From assembly GCF_002217755.1 (NCBI RefSeq), contig NZ_BCFL01000021.1, positions 1 to 64,000 of the forward strand: a stretch of 64,000 bases of DNA, read 5' to 3'. A program made the translations under genes and the position numbers. Shown piece after piece: positions 8,164 through 17,031 of the stretch (position 1 is the stretch's first letter; each line of letters begins with the position of its first letter). Under the pieces are notes generated by a model. The model ran no database searches, had not been told where the DNA came from, and saw nothing but the letters and a program-made list of their open reading frames with translations. The stretch is from Streptomyces hyaluromycini. GTDB taxonomy: Bacteria > Actinomycetota > Actinomycetes > Streptomycetales > Streptomycetaceae.

Positions 8164-8511
8164 ATGACCGACTCCGTGCCCGAGGGCCGGGTGGCGGAGG
8201 CCGAGGAAGCGGCCGCCGTCGAACCCGAGTACGACCCCGCCGCGCCCGCCCCGCTGAACGTCCCGCGCACTCCCACCGGCAACGCCGGGGTAGACGCACA
8301 GCTCGACCGGCTGGCCGACGCCGACCACCTCGCCACGGACGGGCATCTGGAGGTGTACGAGGATGTACACGGGGGGCTGCGCGACGCGCTGACCGAGCTC
8401 GACGCCCGCCCGGGACCTCCGGGACCTCCGGGGCCTCCGGGCCCCCCGGCGCCCGCCCCGCCGTACGGCAACAGGGCGCCAGCACCGTCGTACCACCAGA
8501 GCAGGAGCTGA
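8164..8511 (+). CDS. small acidic protein with collagen-like GPP tail
   Basis: A 115-residue hypothetical protein. Residues 1-75 are acidic and Ala-rich with a helical middle (VDAQLDRLADADHLATDGHLEVYEDVHGGLRDALTEL read as amphipathic). Residues about 82-95 hold four successive Gly-Pro-Pro triplets, and the end is Pro/Ser-rich. It lies seven bases before tlyA and is probably cotranscribed with tlyA-nadK-recN. The start has no Shine-Dalgarno but a TAGCGT -10 element. No function is recognised. Confidence 0.75.
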   Translation: MTDSVPEGRVAEAEEAAAVEPEYDPAAPAPLNVPRTPTGNAGVDAQLDRLADADHLATDGHLEVYEDVHGGLRDALTELDARPGPPGPPGPPGPPAPAPPYGNRAPAPSYHQSRS

Positions 8512-8518
8512 ACCCACC

Positions 8519-9334
8519 GTGGCAGGAGTCGCACGTCGCCGTCTGGACGCGGAGCTGGTCCGCCGGAAGCTCGCGCGCTCGCGCGAGCACGCCAGCCAGC
8601 TGATCTCCGCCGGGCGGGTCACCGTCGGCAAGGCCGTCGCGACCAAGCCGGCCACCCAGGTGGAGACCGCCGCCGCCATCGTCGTACAGGCCGACGACAG
8701 CGATCCCGAGTACGTGTCGCGCGGCGGCCACAAGCTCGCCGGCGCGCTGGCGGTGTTCGTCCCGGAGGGCCTCCTGGTCGAGGGGCGGCGGGCGCTGGAC
8801 GCCGGCGCGTCGACCGGCGGCTTTACCGATGTGCTGCTGCGCTCGGGGGCCGCGCACGTCGTCGCCGTCGACGTCGGATACGGCCAACTCGCGTGGTCTC
8901 TGCAGAGCGATGAACGCGTCACCGTCAAGGACCGTACGAACGTACGCGAGTTGACGCTTGAAGCGATCGATGGGGAGCCTGTGGATCTTGTCGTGGGTGA
9001 TCTGTCCTTCATCCCGCTCGGGCTGGTGCTGCCGGCCCTGGCGCGGTGTGTGAAGGCGGACGCCGACCTGGTGATGATGGTCAAGCCGCAGTTCGAGGTG
9101 GGCAAGGAGCGACTGGGCAGCGGGGGAGTCGTACGGAGTCCGCAGCTGCGGGCGGAGGCCGTGCGGGGGGTTGCCGAGAAGGCGTGGGAGCTGGGGCTCG
9201 GGGTGAAGGGAGTCACCGCCAGTCCGCTGCCCGGGCCGTCCGGCAACGTCGAGTACTTTCTGTGGCTGCGGGCCGGCGCACCCCAGTTGGATCCGGCCGA
9301 CGTTGACCGTGCAGTGGCGGAGGGGCCGCGTTGA
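8519..9334 (+). CDS. tlyA: TlyA family 2'-O-methyltransferase
   Basis: A 271-residue protein with an N-terminal S4 RNA-binding domain (residues about 1-65, RRKLARSREHASQLISAGRV type) and an FtsJ/RrmJ-type methyltransferase domain. The SAM motif is DAGASTGGFTDVLL near residue 97, followed by DVGYGQL and VVGDLSFI. In mycobacteria TlyA 2'-O-methylates 16S and 23S rRNA cytidines and affects capreomycin susceptibility; the same role is inferred. GTG 8519 follows GGAG. The stop overlaps the TTG start of nadK (TTGA). Confidence 0.92.
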   Translation: MAGVARRRLDAELVRRKLARSREHASQLISAGRVTVGKAVATKPATQVETAAAIVVQADDSDPEYVSRGGHKLAGALAVFVPEGLLVEGRRALDAGASTGGFTDVLLRSGAAHVVAVDVGYGQLAWSLQSDERVTVKDRTNVRELTLEAIDGEPVDLVVGDLSFIPLGLVLPALARCVKADADLVMMVKPQFEVGKERLGSGGVVRSPQLRAEAVRGVAEKAWELGLGVKGVTASPLPGPSGNVEYFLWLRAGAPQLDPADVDRAVAEGPR

Positions 9335-10236
9335 CACAGAACCGAGCTCGTACTGTTTTCCTGCTGGCCCACACCGGGCGGCCCGCGGCGATCCGCAGCG
9401 CCGAGCTCGTGGTGAAGGGGCTGCTGGCGGCCGGAGTCGGCGTCCGGGTGCTGGAGTACGAGGCACACGACCTGCCCCTGCCCGAAGAGGTCGAACTCGT
9501 CGAGGAGGCCTCGCCGCACAGCCTCGACGGCTGCGAGCTGCTCATCGTCCTCGGCGGTGACGGGACGCTGCTGCGCGGCGCCGAGTTCGCCCGCGCCTCC
9601 GGGGTGCCGATGCTCGGCGTCAACCTCGGCAGTGTCGGGTTCCTCGCGGAGGCCGAGCGGGACGACCTCGACAAGGTCGTCGACCGGGTGGTGAGCAAGG
9701 CGTACGAGGTCGAGGAGCGGATGACCGTCGACGTCGTCGTGCACCGCAACGGGGACATCGTGCACACCGACTGGGCGCTGAACGAGGCGGCCGTGCAGAA
9801 GGCGGGCGCCGAGAAGCTGCTGGAAGTGGTGCTGGAGATCGACGGGCGGCCGGTGACGGGGTTCGGGTGTGACGGGATCGTGCTGTCGACGCCGACCGGG
9901 TCCACCGCCTATGCCTTCTCCGCCGGTGGGCCGGTGGTGTGGCCGGAGGTGGAGGCGCTGCTGATGGTGCCGATCTCCGCGCACGCGCTGTTCGCGAAGC
10001 CGCTGGTGACCTCGCCGGACTCGGTGCTCGCGGTGGAGGTGCTGCCGCACATCCAGCCGGGGGTGCTGTGGTGCGACGGGCGGCGGACGGTGGAGCTGCC
10101 GCCGGGGGCGCGGGTCGAGGTGCGGCGGGGTGCGGTGCCGGTGCGGCTGGCCCGACTGCATCATGCGTCGTTCACGGACCGGCTGGTGGCGAAGTTCGCG
10201 CTGCCCGTCTCTGGATGGCGGGGGGCGCCGCACTAG
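9331..10236 (+). CDS. nadK: NAD kinase
   Basis: A 301-residue ATP-dependent NAD kinase that makes NADP. The hallmark GGDGT motif lies at residues 75-79 (followed by LLRGAEFA). The second conserved motif reads DWALNEAAV, and the Gly/Thr-rich segment VLSTPTGSTAYAFSAGGP is intact. TTG 9331 is the start, overlapping the tlyA stop by four bases, so the two are translationally coupled. The length is normal for actinobacterial enzymes. Confidence 0.95.
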   Translation: MTQNRARTVFLLAHTGRPAAIRSAELVVKGLLAAGVGVRVLEYEAHDLPLPEEVELVEEASPHSLDGCELLIVLGGDGTLLRGAEFARASGVPMLGVNLGSVGFLAEAERDDLDKVVDRVVSKAYEVEERMTVDVVVHRNGDIVHTDWALNEAAVQKAGAEKLLEVVLEIDGRPVTGFGCDGIVLSTPTGSTAYAFSAGGPVVWPEVEALLMVPISAHALFAKPLVTSPDSVLAVEVLPHIQPGVLWCDGRRTVELPPGARVEVRRGAVPVRLARLHHASFTDRLVAKFALPVSGWRGAPH

Positions 10237-10274
10237 CGGTTCGTGGGGGCCGGGTTCGGTGCGTCGGCGGGCGC

Positions 10275-10349
10275 GGGTGCGTGGGGGCTGGTCGCGCCCG
10301 CGCGGCGGTAGCCGCAAGTCGGTACAGCCCCGCGCCCCTTTGGGGCGCA
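10275..10349 (-). repeat. dispersed palindromic intergenic element, copy A
   Basis: Read on the minus strand this matches copies B (16937) and C (39940): a GGGGCGCGGGGC core after a GCCCC arm, then TGCGGCTACCGCCGCG, then GGGCGCGACCAGCCCCC. It fills most of the nadK-recN gap. It has internal inverted repeats and no coding potential. Confidence 0.8.
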
Positions 10350-10401
10350 CCTCCACTCGCCCGGGTGACAGGGTGCCTCGCGCTTCTCCCGCCCTACCTC
10401 G

Positions 10402-10407
10402 TAAGGT
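10402..10407 (+). promoter_or_regulatory. -10 element for leaderless recN transcript
   Basis: TAAGGT is followed by exactly seven bases and GTG 10415. No Shine-Dalgarno lies between them. No LexA box was seen in this gap. Confidence 0.45.
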
Positions 10408-10414
10408 CTTCCCC

Positions 10415-12145
10415 GTGCTGGAAGAAATGCGGATACGGTCACTCGGGGTCATCGACGACGCTGTCGTCGAGTTGTCGCCGGGGTTCACCGCCGTCACCGG
10501 TGAGACCGGTGCGGGCAAGACCATGGTGGTCACCAGCCTGGGGCTGCTGCTCGGCGGGCGGGCCGATCCCGCGCTCGTGCGGATCGGGTCCGAGAAGGCG
10601 GTCGTCGAGGGGCGGGTCACCGTGCCCCCCGGAGCCTCGGCGGCCGTACGGGCCGAGGAGGCCGGTGCCGAGCTGGACGACGGGGCGCTGCTGCTCAGCC
10701 GTACCGTTTCCGCCGAGGGGCGCTCACGGGCGCACCTGGGCGGGCGGAGCGTGCCCGTGGGGCTGCTCGCCGAGCTCGCCGACGACCTGGTGGCCGTGCA
10801 CGGGCAGACCGACCAGCAGGGGCTGCTGAAGCTGAGCAGGCAGCGGCAGGCCCTCGACCGGTATGCGGGCGACGGGGTCGCCGTACCGCTGGCCAAGTAC
10901 GGCGAGGCCTACCGGCGGCTGCGGGCCGTGGCGGCCGAGCTGGAGGAGATCGTCACGCGCGCACGTGAGCGGGCCCAGGAGGCCGACATGCTGCGCTACG
11001 GGCTGGACGAGATCGCGGGCGTGGAGCCGAGGGCCGGCGAGGATGCGGAGCTGGCCGAGGAGGCCGAGCGGCTCGGGCACGCCGAGGCGCTGTCGTCGGC
11101 CGCGACCGCCGCGCACTCCGCGCTCGCGGGCAACCCCGAGGACCCCGAGGGCATCGACGCGGCCACCCTCGTGGCGGGCGCGCACCGGGCCCTGGAGGCC
11201 GTTCGCTCGCACGATCCGGCACTGGCCGCGCTCGCCGACCGGATCGGCGAGGTCGGGATCCTGCTGGGCGATGTGGCCGGCGAGCTGGCCGGCTACGCCG
11301 ACGACCTGGACGCCGATCCGCTGCGGCTCGCGGCCGTGGAGGAGCGGCGCGCCGCGCTCACCGCGCTCACCCGCAAGTACGGCTCGGACATCGACGCGGT
11401 GCTGGCGTGGGCGGAACAGGGCGCCGCGCGGCTCACCGAACTCGACGGCGACGACGAGCGGATCGACGAACTGACCGCCGAGCGGGATGCCCTCCGTGCG
11501 GAACTGGGCGGACTCGCACAGGCGCTGACCGACGCGCGTACCGACGCCGCCGAACGTTTCGCAGCCGCCGTCACCGCGGAGCTGGGCTCCCTGGCGATGC
11601 CGCACGCGCGCGTGTCCTTCGCCATCCGGCAGGCCGAGGACCCGGAGGGCGTGGAGGTCGACGGACGGGCGGTGGCCTACGGCCCGTCGGGCGCCGACGA
11701 GGTCGAGCTGCTCCTCGCCCCGCACCCCGGCGCTCCGCCCCGCCCCATCGCCAAGGGCGCGTCCGGCGGTGAGCTGTCGCGCGTGATGCTCGCGGTGGAG
11801 GTCGTCTTCGCGGACACCGACCCGGTCCCGACGTACCTCTTCGACGAGGTCGACGCGGGCGTGGGCGGCAAGGCGGCGGTGGAGATCGGGCGGCGCCTGG
11901 CCAAGCTCGCCAAGTCCGCGCAGGTGGTCGTCGTCACCCACCTGCCCCAGGTCGCCGCCTTCGCCGACCGGCAGTTGCTGGTCGAGAAGACCAACGACGG
12001 CACGGTCACCCGGTCCGGCGTGAAGGTCCTGGAGGGCGAGGAGCGGGTCCGGGAGCTGTCCCGCATGCTGGCCGGCCAGGAGGACTCGGAGACGGCACGG
12101 GCGCACGCGGAGGAACTGCTGGCGACGGCACGGGCGGACCGCTGA
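10415..12145 (+). CDS. recN: DNA repair protein RecN
   Basis: A 576-residue SMC-like ATPase for double-strand break repair. Walker A is GETGAGKT at residues 29-36. A long helical/coiled-coil middle follows, then the signature ASGGELSRVMLAV and Walker B YLFDEVDAGVGG, ending with the VTHLPQVAAFAD switch region. GTG 10415 gives the MLEEMRIRSLG start usual for the family. It follows nadK after a gap filled by a dispersed repeat and probably has its own leaderless promoter. Confidence 0.95.
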   Translation: MLEEMRIRSLGVIDDAVVELSPGFTAVTGETGAGKTMVVTSLGLLLGGRADPALVRIGSEKAVVEGRVTVPPGASAAVRAEEAGAELDDGALLLSRTVSAEGRSRAHLGGRSVPVGLLAELADDLVAVHGQTDQQGLLKLSRQRQALDRYAGDGVAVPLAKYGEAYRRLRAVAAELEEIVTRARERAQEADMLRYGLDEIAGVEPRAGEDAELAEEAERLGHAEALSSAATAAHSALAGNPEDPEGIDAATLVAGAHRALEAVRSHDPALAALADRIGEVGILLGDVAGELAGYADDLDADPLRLAAVEERRAALTALTRKYGSDIDAVLAWAEQGAARLTELDGDDERIDELTAERDALRAELGGLAQALTDARTDAAERFAAAVTAELGSLAMPHARVSFAIRQAEDPEGVEVDGRAVAYGPSGADEVELLLAPHPGAPPRPIAKGASGGELSRVMLAVEVVFADTDPVPTYLFDEVDAGVGGKAAVEIGRRLAKLAKSAQVVVVTHLPQVAAFADRQLLVEKTNDGTVTRSGVKVLEGEERVRELSRMLAGQEDSETARAHAEELLATARADR

Positions 12146-12162
12146 CGGCCCGCTGACGGATC

Positions 12163-12183
12163 GCCGGGCCGGAGCGCCCGGCC
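12163..12183 (+). terminator. possible recN terminator hairpin
   Basis: GCCGGGC pairs with GCCCGGCC around a short loop 17 bases after the recN stop. No T tract follows, so the call is weak. Confidence 0.35.
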
Positions 12184-12242
12184 GGAGCGGCGGGGCGGCG
12201 GGGCGTCGTCCGTCCCGCCGCTTCCGCTGCCATTCCTTCTGC

Positions 12243-12413
12243 CGGTCAAAGGCTGCCGGCGGTCAAAGGCTGCCGGCGGTCAAAGCCCGTAGGTTCGAGC
12301 CCGTAGGTTCGAGCCCGTCGGTTCGAGGTCGTCGGTTCGAGGTCGTCGGGCTGAGGCCGTCCGTTCGAGGCCGTCGGCCGGGGGCTGTTGGTTTCGAGGC
12401 TGTCGGTCCGGGG
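12243..12413. repeat. degenerate 14-bp tandem array
   Basis: Three 17-base units (CGGCGGTCAAAGGCTGC type) pass into about nine 14-base units of the form NGGTTCGAGGCCGT, drifting base by base along the array. The period is not a multiple of three and no start codon with a ribosome binding site lies in it, so it looks noncoding. The rest of the 12146-12705 gap shows nothing else supportable except the promoter-proximal region of the next gene. Confidence 0.8.
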
Positions 12414-12705
12414 TGCCAGCCACCCCCTCGGCGATGTCCCGGCACGGGAGCGCATCGTGGCTGGTGGCGCCCACGGCGTTCCTCCTCGGCGGCGTTTTCT
12501 TCACCCTCCCGGGTGACACGCTCCGGCGCATTGCCCCGGCCCGCCTCGGTATGTGCCTTCTCGGAGTGCCCGGAACACCCCTGTGTGCTGGCATCCTTGA
12601 GGAGGACGCGGCGCCCGGGGGAGGCGCGCGGTGACCCCCTCGGCCCCGATACCTTCTGTACGTTCCCTCGTGACCGCCCCACGCCGAACCAGGAGTCCCG
12701 GCCGC

Positions 12706-13842
12706 GTGAGCCCCGTGAGCAGCAACGCACCGCACGGTCAGTCGCCGCTGCGCACCGTGCAGGTGCTGGGCGGCGGCAACGCCGCCAGCAGCGCGCACGT
12801 GCGGTCGCTGACCGCCGGCCTGGTCGAGCGGGGCGTGCGGGTCACGGTGTGCGCCCCCGTCGAGGCGGATCGCGCCTACGGCTTCTCGGACGTCGGCGCC
12901 GACCACGTGCACGTGCCGCGCAGCAGCGACCCGGGCTCGGTCGCGGCCCTCCGCGCCGCCTGCACGGACGCGGACCTGGTGCACGCCCACGGCCTGCACG
13001 CCTCCTTCCGCGCGGTGCTGGCGCTGAGCGGCCGCAGCACCCCGCTGATCGTCACCTGGCACAACCGGGCGCACGCCGAGGGCGCCCGGGCGCATCTGCT
13101 GCGGATGCTGGAGCGGCGGGTGGTGCGGACGGCCGCCGTGGTGCTCGGAACCACCTCCGACCTGGTGGACCGGGCCCGCCGTACCGGCGCCCGGGACGCC
13201 CGGCTCGCCGCCGTGGCGCTGCCCGGCCCGCGGCGGTCCGTTGACCAGGACGAGGCGGAGCGGCTGCGGCCCAAGGTCCGCGCCGAACTCGGCGCCATGG
13301 GGCGGCCGTTGCTCATCGCCGTCGGCTCCCTCGACCGGCATCGCGGCTATGACCTGCTGCTGGACGCGGCGCGCGCCTGGTGCCGGCTCGACCCGGTGCC
13401 GCTCCTCGTCATCGCCGGCGAGGGGCCGCTGCGTGCGGCGTTGCAGCGGCGGATCGAGGACGAGGAGCTGCCCGTGCGGCTGATCGGGCGCCGTGACGAC
13501 GTCGCCGAGCTGCTCGCCGCCGCCGATCTGGCGCTGCTGTCCAGTAGTTGGGAGTCCCGCTCGGTCCTCGCCCAGGAGGCCCTGCACGCGCGGGTGCCGC
13601 TCGTCGCGACCGCCGTCGGCGGCGTCCCCGACCTGGTCGGGGACGCGGCAGAGCTGGTCGCGTACGGCGACGCACGGGCCCTCGCCGACACCGTCGTACG
13701 CCTCCTCGACGACCCAGGGCGCTGCGCGGAGCTGCGTGAGCGGGGTGCCCGGCAGGCGGCGAGCTGGCCCACGGAGGACGAGACCGTGGCCCAAGTGCTC
13801 AGCGTGTACGACGAGTTGACCCAGCCCCGGCCGCTGCCCTGA
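12706..13842 (+). CDS. GT4-type glycosyltransferase
   Basis: A 378-residue GT-B glycosyltransferase. The N-terminal domain has the GGGNAASSAHVRSLTAGL loop and the DLVHAHGLHAS motif. The C-terminal domain starts near LLIAVGSLDRHRGYDLLL and has the donor-binding E-x7-E-like element (SSSWESRSVLAQEALHARVPLVAT). Typical substrates are nucleotide sugars; the acceptor is unknown. GTG 12706 is chosen because AGGAG lies at 12691-12695; GTG 12715 is an alternative. It stands alone, separated from recN by a repeat array. Confidence 0.85.
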   Translation: MSPVSSNAPHGQSPLRTVQVLGGGNAASSAHVRSLTAGLVERGVRVTVCAPVEADRAYGFSDVGADHVHVPRSSDPGSVAALRAACTDADLVHAHGLHASFRAVLALSGRSTPLIVTWHNRAHAEGARAHLLRMLERRVVRTAAVVLGTTSDLVDRARRTGARDARLAAVALPGPRRSVDQDEAERLRPKVRAELGAMGRPLLIAVGSLDRHRGYDLLLDAARAWCRLDPVPLLVIAGEGPLRAALQRRIEDEELPVRLIGRRDDVAELLAAADLALLSSSWESRSVLAQEALHARVPLVATAVGGVPDLVGDAAELVAYGDARALADTVVRLLDDPGRCAELRERGARQAASWPTEDETVAQVLSVYDELTQPRPLP

Positions 13843-13870
13843 GGCCGTCGGGCCGTGAGGTCGTGCGGCC

Positions 13871-15514
13871 CTAGGGGACGTGTCGGCGTGCCCGCAGGGC
13901 CAGGCTCAACGCCAGGACCGCCTGCGGGTCGTCCAGGTCCGTGCCCAGCAACTCCCCGATGCGGGCGAGGCGGTTGTAGAGGGTCTGCCGGTTGAGGTGG
14001 AGTTCGCGGGCCGTCTCCGCCTTGCGGCCCGCGTGCGCCAGGTAGGTCTCCAGGGTGGGCAGCAGCGGCGGCTTGGAGCGGTGGTCGTGGTCGCGGAGCG
14101 GGCCGATCGCGCGGTCGACGAAGGCCGCCAGGTCGGGGTGGTCGCGCAGCCGCCACAGGAGGAGGTCGATGTCGAGGCGGCGGGCGTCGTACCAGGGCCG
14201 GTCGGAGAGGCCCTGGGCCGCCGTCGCCGTCTCGGCCGCGTGCCGCAGGCCCGCCGACGCGGCCGCCCAGCCGCCGGCCACGCCGACCACCACGACCGGG
14301 GGAGCGGCCCCGGGGCGCTGCATCCCGGCGCGCTCCACCCCCGCCCTGAGCACCGCCGCGACCCGGTCCGCGACCGTCGTCCGCTCCGCCTCCGAGCGCA
14401 GGCCGAGGAGCAGCGGCACGCGGCCCTCGACCGGTCGTACGCCCAGCAGGACGGGCACGCCCACGGCCGCCAGCTCCTCACCCACCGCGCGCGCCAGCAA
14501 CGCCCAGCCCCCGCCCGGGGACAGCGAGTCGCCGACCCGCATGACCACCGGCAGCAGCGGGCTGCCGCCCGGCTTGAAGCCGAGGACACGGGCCTGCGCC
14601 GGGGCGTCCTCCGCGGTGATCCGGCCCTCGGCGAGGTCGGTCAGGAAGTCGCCGCGCCCGCGCGCCGCCAGCTCCTCCTCCTGGCGGGCCTGCATCAGCA
14701 CGACGGCCAGGATGCCCGCGGCCCGCTCGGCGGCGATGCGGTGGACGGGGGCGAGGGGGCCGCGCACCGGGAGCAGGACCAGACGGGCGCGCACCGATCC
14801 GGTCCCCGGACCGCCGCCCGGCACGTCCACCAGGACCACCCCGGTCGGCGGCGGCGCGTCCTTGTGCTGGCCGCGCAGCCCCTCCCACACCTGGAGCGGG
14901 TCGGCTCCCTCGGGCCCCGACCCGGCGGCGTACAGCAGCTGGCCGTCGGTGGTCTCCAGGAAGACCGGGTTGCCGCTGAAGTCGGCCAGGATGGCGAGCA
15001 CCTGGGGGACCCCGCCACCGCCCAGCAGGGCCTCGGTGCAGCGGCGGTGCACCTCCTCGGCGCGCTGGAGAAGGGCGTAGTGGTGGTTGACGATCTCGGT
15101 GTGGATCTCCTCCGTCACCGTCACGAACGGCACCTCGCGGTGCAGCACGACCAAAGGCAGCCCGGTCGCCTTGGCGGTGTCGACGAGGGTCGCGGGCAGC
15201 CGGGAGAACCGCGCGCCCAGCTCCACCACCAGGGCGGCGATGCCACGCTCGGCGAGGGTGCGGACGAACGCCCGCTGCTCGGTCGGCCGGGTGCCGAGGC
15301 CGTAGCCGGTGGTGAGCAGCAGTTCGCCGCCCTTCAGCAGCGAGGCGATGTTCGGCACCTCGCCCGCGTGCACCCAGCGCACGGTACGGCCCAGCCGGTC
15401 GGCGCCCGCCAGGATCTCCGGGAGCCCGCTGCGCAGCGCGGGCAGCTCCAGCGCCCGCTGCACGGTGATCCCGGCGCCCTGGGTGTCGAATCCGCTGTCC
15501 GTACCGCTGTCCAT
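13871..15514 (-). CDS. PucR family transcriptional regulator
   Basis: A 547-residue regulator. The N-terminal PucR-type sensor domain spans about residues 20-145 (VQRALELPALRSGLPEILAG, then LTTGYGL). The central region is GGDEF-like, and the C-terminal PucR helix-turn-helix (residues about 490-540) reads ETARELHLNRQTLYNRLARIGELL. Family members often control purine or amino-acid catabolism; its targets are unknown. It runs in the same direction as the FAD oxidoreductase upstream (43 bp apart). The start ATG 15514 is preceded by a leaderless-type TAGCGT. Confidence 0.88.
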   Translation of the reverse strand: MDSGTDSGFDTQGAGITVQRALELPALRSGLPEILAGADRLGRTVRWVHAGEVPNIASLLKGGELLLTTGYGLGTRPTEQRAFVRTLAERGIAALVVELGARFSRLPATLVDTAKATGLPLVVLHREVPFVTVTEEIHTEIVNHHYALLQRAEEVHRRCTEALLGGGGVPQVLAILADFSGNPVFLETTDGQLLYAAGSGPEGADPLQVWEGLRGQHKDAPPPTGVVLVDVPGGGPGTGSVRARLVLLPVRGPLAPVHRIAAERAAGILAVVLMQARQEEELAARGRGDFLTDLAEGRITAEDAPAQARVLGFKPGGSPLLPVVMRVGDSLSPGGGWALLARAVGEELAAVGVPVLLGVRPVEGRVPLLLGLRSEAERTTVADRVAAVLRAGVERAGMQRPGAAPPVVVVGVAGGWAAASAGLRHAAETATAAQGLSDRPWYDARRLDIDLLLWRLRDHPDLAAFVDRAIGPLRDHDHRSKPPLLPTLETYLAHAGRKAETARELHLNRQTLYNRLARIGELLGTDLDDPQAVLALSLALRARRHVP

Positions 15515-15521
15515 GGAGCGG

Positions 15522-15527
15522 ACGCTA
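15522..15527 (-). promoter_or_regulatory. -10 element for leaderless pucR-type gene
   Basis: TAGCGT on the minus strand is followed by seven bases and ATG 15514. No ribosome binding site lies between. Confidence 0.45.
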
Positions 15528-15557
15528 CCTGGGCGAACGCCTTCACGGCACTTTCCG

Positions 15558-16916
15558 TCAGAGCGGTTCGATGTTGTGGTTGAAACGGAAAACGTTGTCG
15601 GGGTCCCAGTGCCGCTTCACCTTGCCGAGCCGCAGCGCGTTTCCCGCGCCCAGACCGGCCCGCACCCGCTCCGGACCCTCGTCACCGATGAGGTTCAGGC
15701 AGACCGCGCCGGTGGACCAGGGCCGGACCCCGGCACGGACGTCCCGCACCCAGGCGATCGCCCGTTCGTCGTCGGCCGGGTCCGCCCAGTGCCCGAGGGG
15801 GTGCACCGCCCAGGCCGCGTTCCGGTACGGCACGGGGTACTCCGCAGGCCCCGAGGCGATCGCGCCGCCCAGCGGGAGCAGCAATTGCTGCGAGCCGCTC
15901 GGCACCGGCATGCGCTCCGCACAGCCGCACCAGGCGTCCACCGCCTCGTCGGGCAGAGCGGTCAGACACTCCGCCGACCAGTGGTTCCGCAGCCCGGACG
16001 GAAGGTCGAGCAGGCACTGCACCTCGCGGTACGGCAGCGGTCCGGCGATCTCCGCCTCGTGCGGCAGCGCGAGCAGCGGTCCGGCGACCTTGCGCAGCCC
16101 TTCCGCGCCGCCCGCGTAGGTCACGAGGGCGGCACACACCGGCGACACCGGCTCGCCGTCGGCGAGGTACACCACCGCGCCGCCCGCCTCGTCGGGACCG
16201 GTGCGGATGACCTCGCGGAAGGCGCGGACGACGTCCGGGCCGGACGACGGCGGGTACCGCAGCAGCGCGACGGAGAAAGCCGGCAGCTCGTGCAGGGCGA
16301 GGGTGAGCGCGGTGGCGACGCCGAAGTTCCCGCCGCCGCCGTGCAGGGCCCAGAACAGCTCCGGGTTCTCGTCCGCGTTGGCGTGGACGCGCTCACCGTC
16401 GGCGGTGACCAGCTCGACACCGATCAGGTTGTCGACGGCCGGCCCGAAGACCCGGTCCAGCCATCCCGACCCGCCGCCGAGCACGAACCCACCGACCCCG
16501 ATGCCGGGGGCCCGCCCACCGGTGCAGGCGAGACCGTGGAGCCGGGTCGCCCGGTCCAGACGGCCCATGGTGGCCCCGCCCTGCACACGTACGGCTTCCG
16601 CCGCCGGGTCGACGGTCACCCCGTCCATCCGGCGCAGATCCACCACCAGCGCGGCGTCGGCGGCCGCCGAGCCCGCGACGGAGTGGCCGCCGCCGCGCAC
16701 CGCGATGTGCAGGTCCAGATCCCGCCCGAACCGCACCGCCCGGACCACGTCGGCGTCGTCCGCGCACTGGGCGATCACGGCCGGCCGCCGGTCGACCATG
16801 CCATTGAAGACGACCCGCGCCGCGTCGTACCCCGGGTCCCCAGGGGCGAACACATCGCCGGTGAGGTCATCACGGAGCGCGGCGAGGGCCGTGCGCGCCT
16901 TAGAGAAGGCAGCCAT
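15558..16916 (-). CDS. FAD-binding oxidoreductase, berberine-bridge-like
   Basis: A 452-residue flavoprotein of the VAO/PCMH fold. RGGGHSV contains His78, the usual histidyl attachment site for FAD; GVGGFVLGGGSGWLDRVFG and NFGVAT complete the binding site; the C-terminal BBE element WDPDNVFRFNHNIEPL is intact. A second cysteinyl link is unlikely because the usual Cys position reads TGGRAPGIG. Substrate unknown; relatives oxidise sugars or secondary metabolites. ATG 16916 lies seven bases after a TAGGCT -10 element, suggesting a leaderless transcript. Confidence 0.88.
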   Translation of the reverse strand: MAAFSKARTALAALRDDLTGDVFAPGDPGYDAARVVFNGMVDRRPAVIAQCADDADVVRAVRFGRDLDLHIAVRGGGHSVAGSAAADAALVVDLRRMDGVTVDPAAEAVRVQGGATMGRLDRATRLHGLACTGGRAPGIGVGGFVLGGGSGWLDRVFGPAVDNLIGVELVTADGERVHANADENPELFWALHGGGGNFGVATALTLALHELPAFSVALLRYPPSSGPDVVRAFREVIRTGPDEAGGAVVYLADGEPVSPVCAALVTYAGGAEGLRKVAGPLLALPHEAEIAGPLPYREVQCLLDLPSGLRNHWSAECLTALPDEAVDAWCGCAERMPVPSGSQQLLLPLGGAIASGPAEYPVPYRNAAWAVHPLGHWADPADDERAIAWVRDVRAGVRPWSTGAVCLNLIGDEGPERVRAGLGAGNALRLGKVKRHWDPDNVFRFNHNIEPL

Positions 16917-16923
16917 GATGACC

Positions 16924-16929
16924 AGCCTA
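16924..16929 (-). promoter_or_regulatory. -10 element for leaderless oxidoreductase gene
   Basis: TAGGCT on the minus strand is followed by seven bases and ATG 16916, with no ribosome binding site. Confidence 0.45.
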
Positions 16930-16936
16930 AGCAGCA

Positions 16937-17020
16937 GCGCGCCCCAGAGGGGCGCGGGGCCCTGTCTGATTTGCGGCTACCGCCGCGTGGGCGCGACCAG
17001 CCCCCACGCACCGGCACCCG
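16937..17020 (+). repeat. dispersed palindromic intergenic element, copy B
   Basis: GCGCGCCCCAGAGGGGCGC hairpin, then TGCGGCTACCGCCGCG and GGGCGCGACCAGCCCCC. It is nearly the same as copy A read on the opposite strand and as copy C. It fills the space between the GH15 stop and the oxidoreductase start. Confidence 0.82.
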
Positions 17021-17031
17021 AGCGACGGCCG

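Noticed and set aside
7774..10896. 1040-codon minus-strand frame ending in the SCP2 protein
   Set aside because: Only the last 115 codons are a real domain with a plausible start at 8121; the rest lies antisense to tlyA and nadK.
12243..12413. GGTTCGAG motifs resembling tRNA T-loops, and possible CRISPR-like repetition
   Set aside because: No acceptor or anticodon stems can be built, the units are contiguous without spacers, and they drift in sequence.
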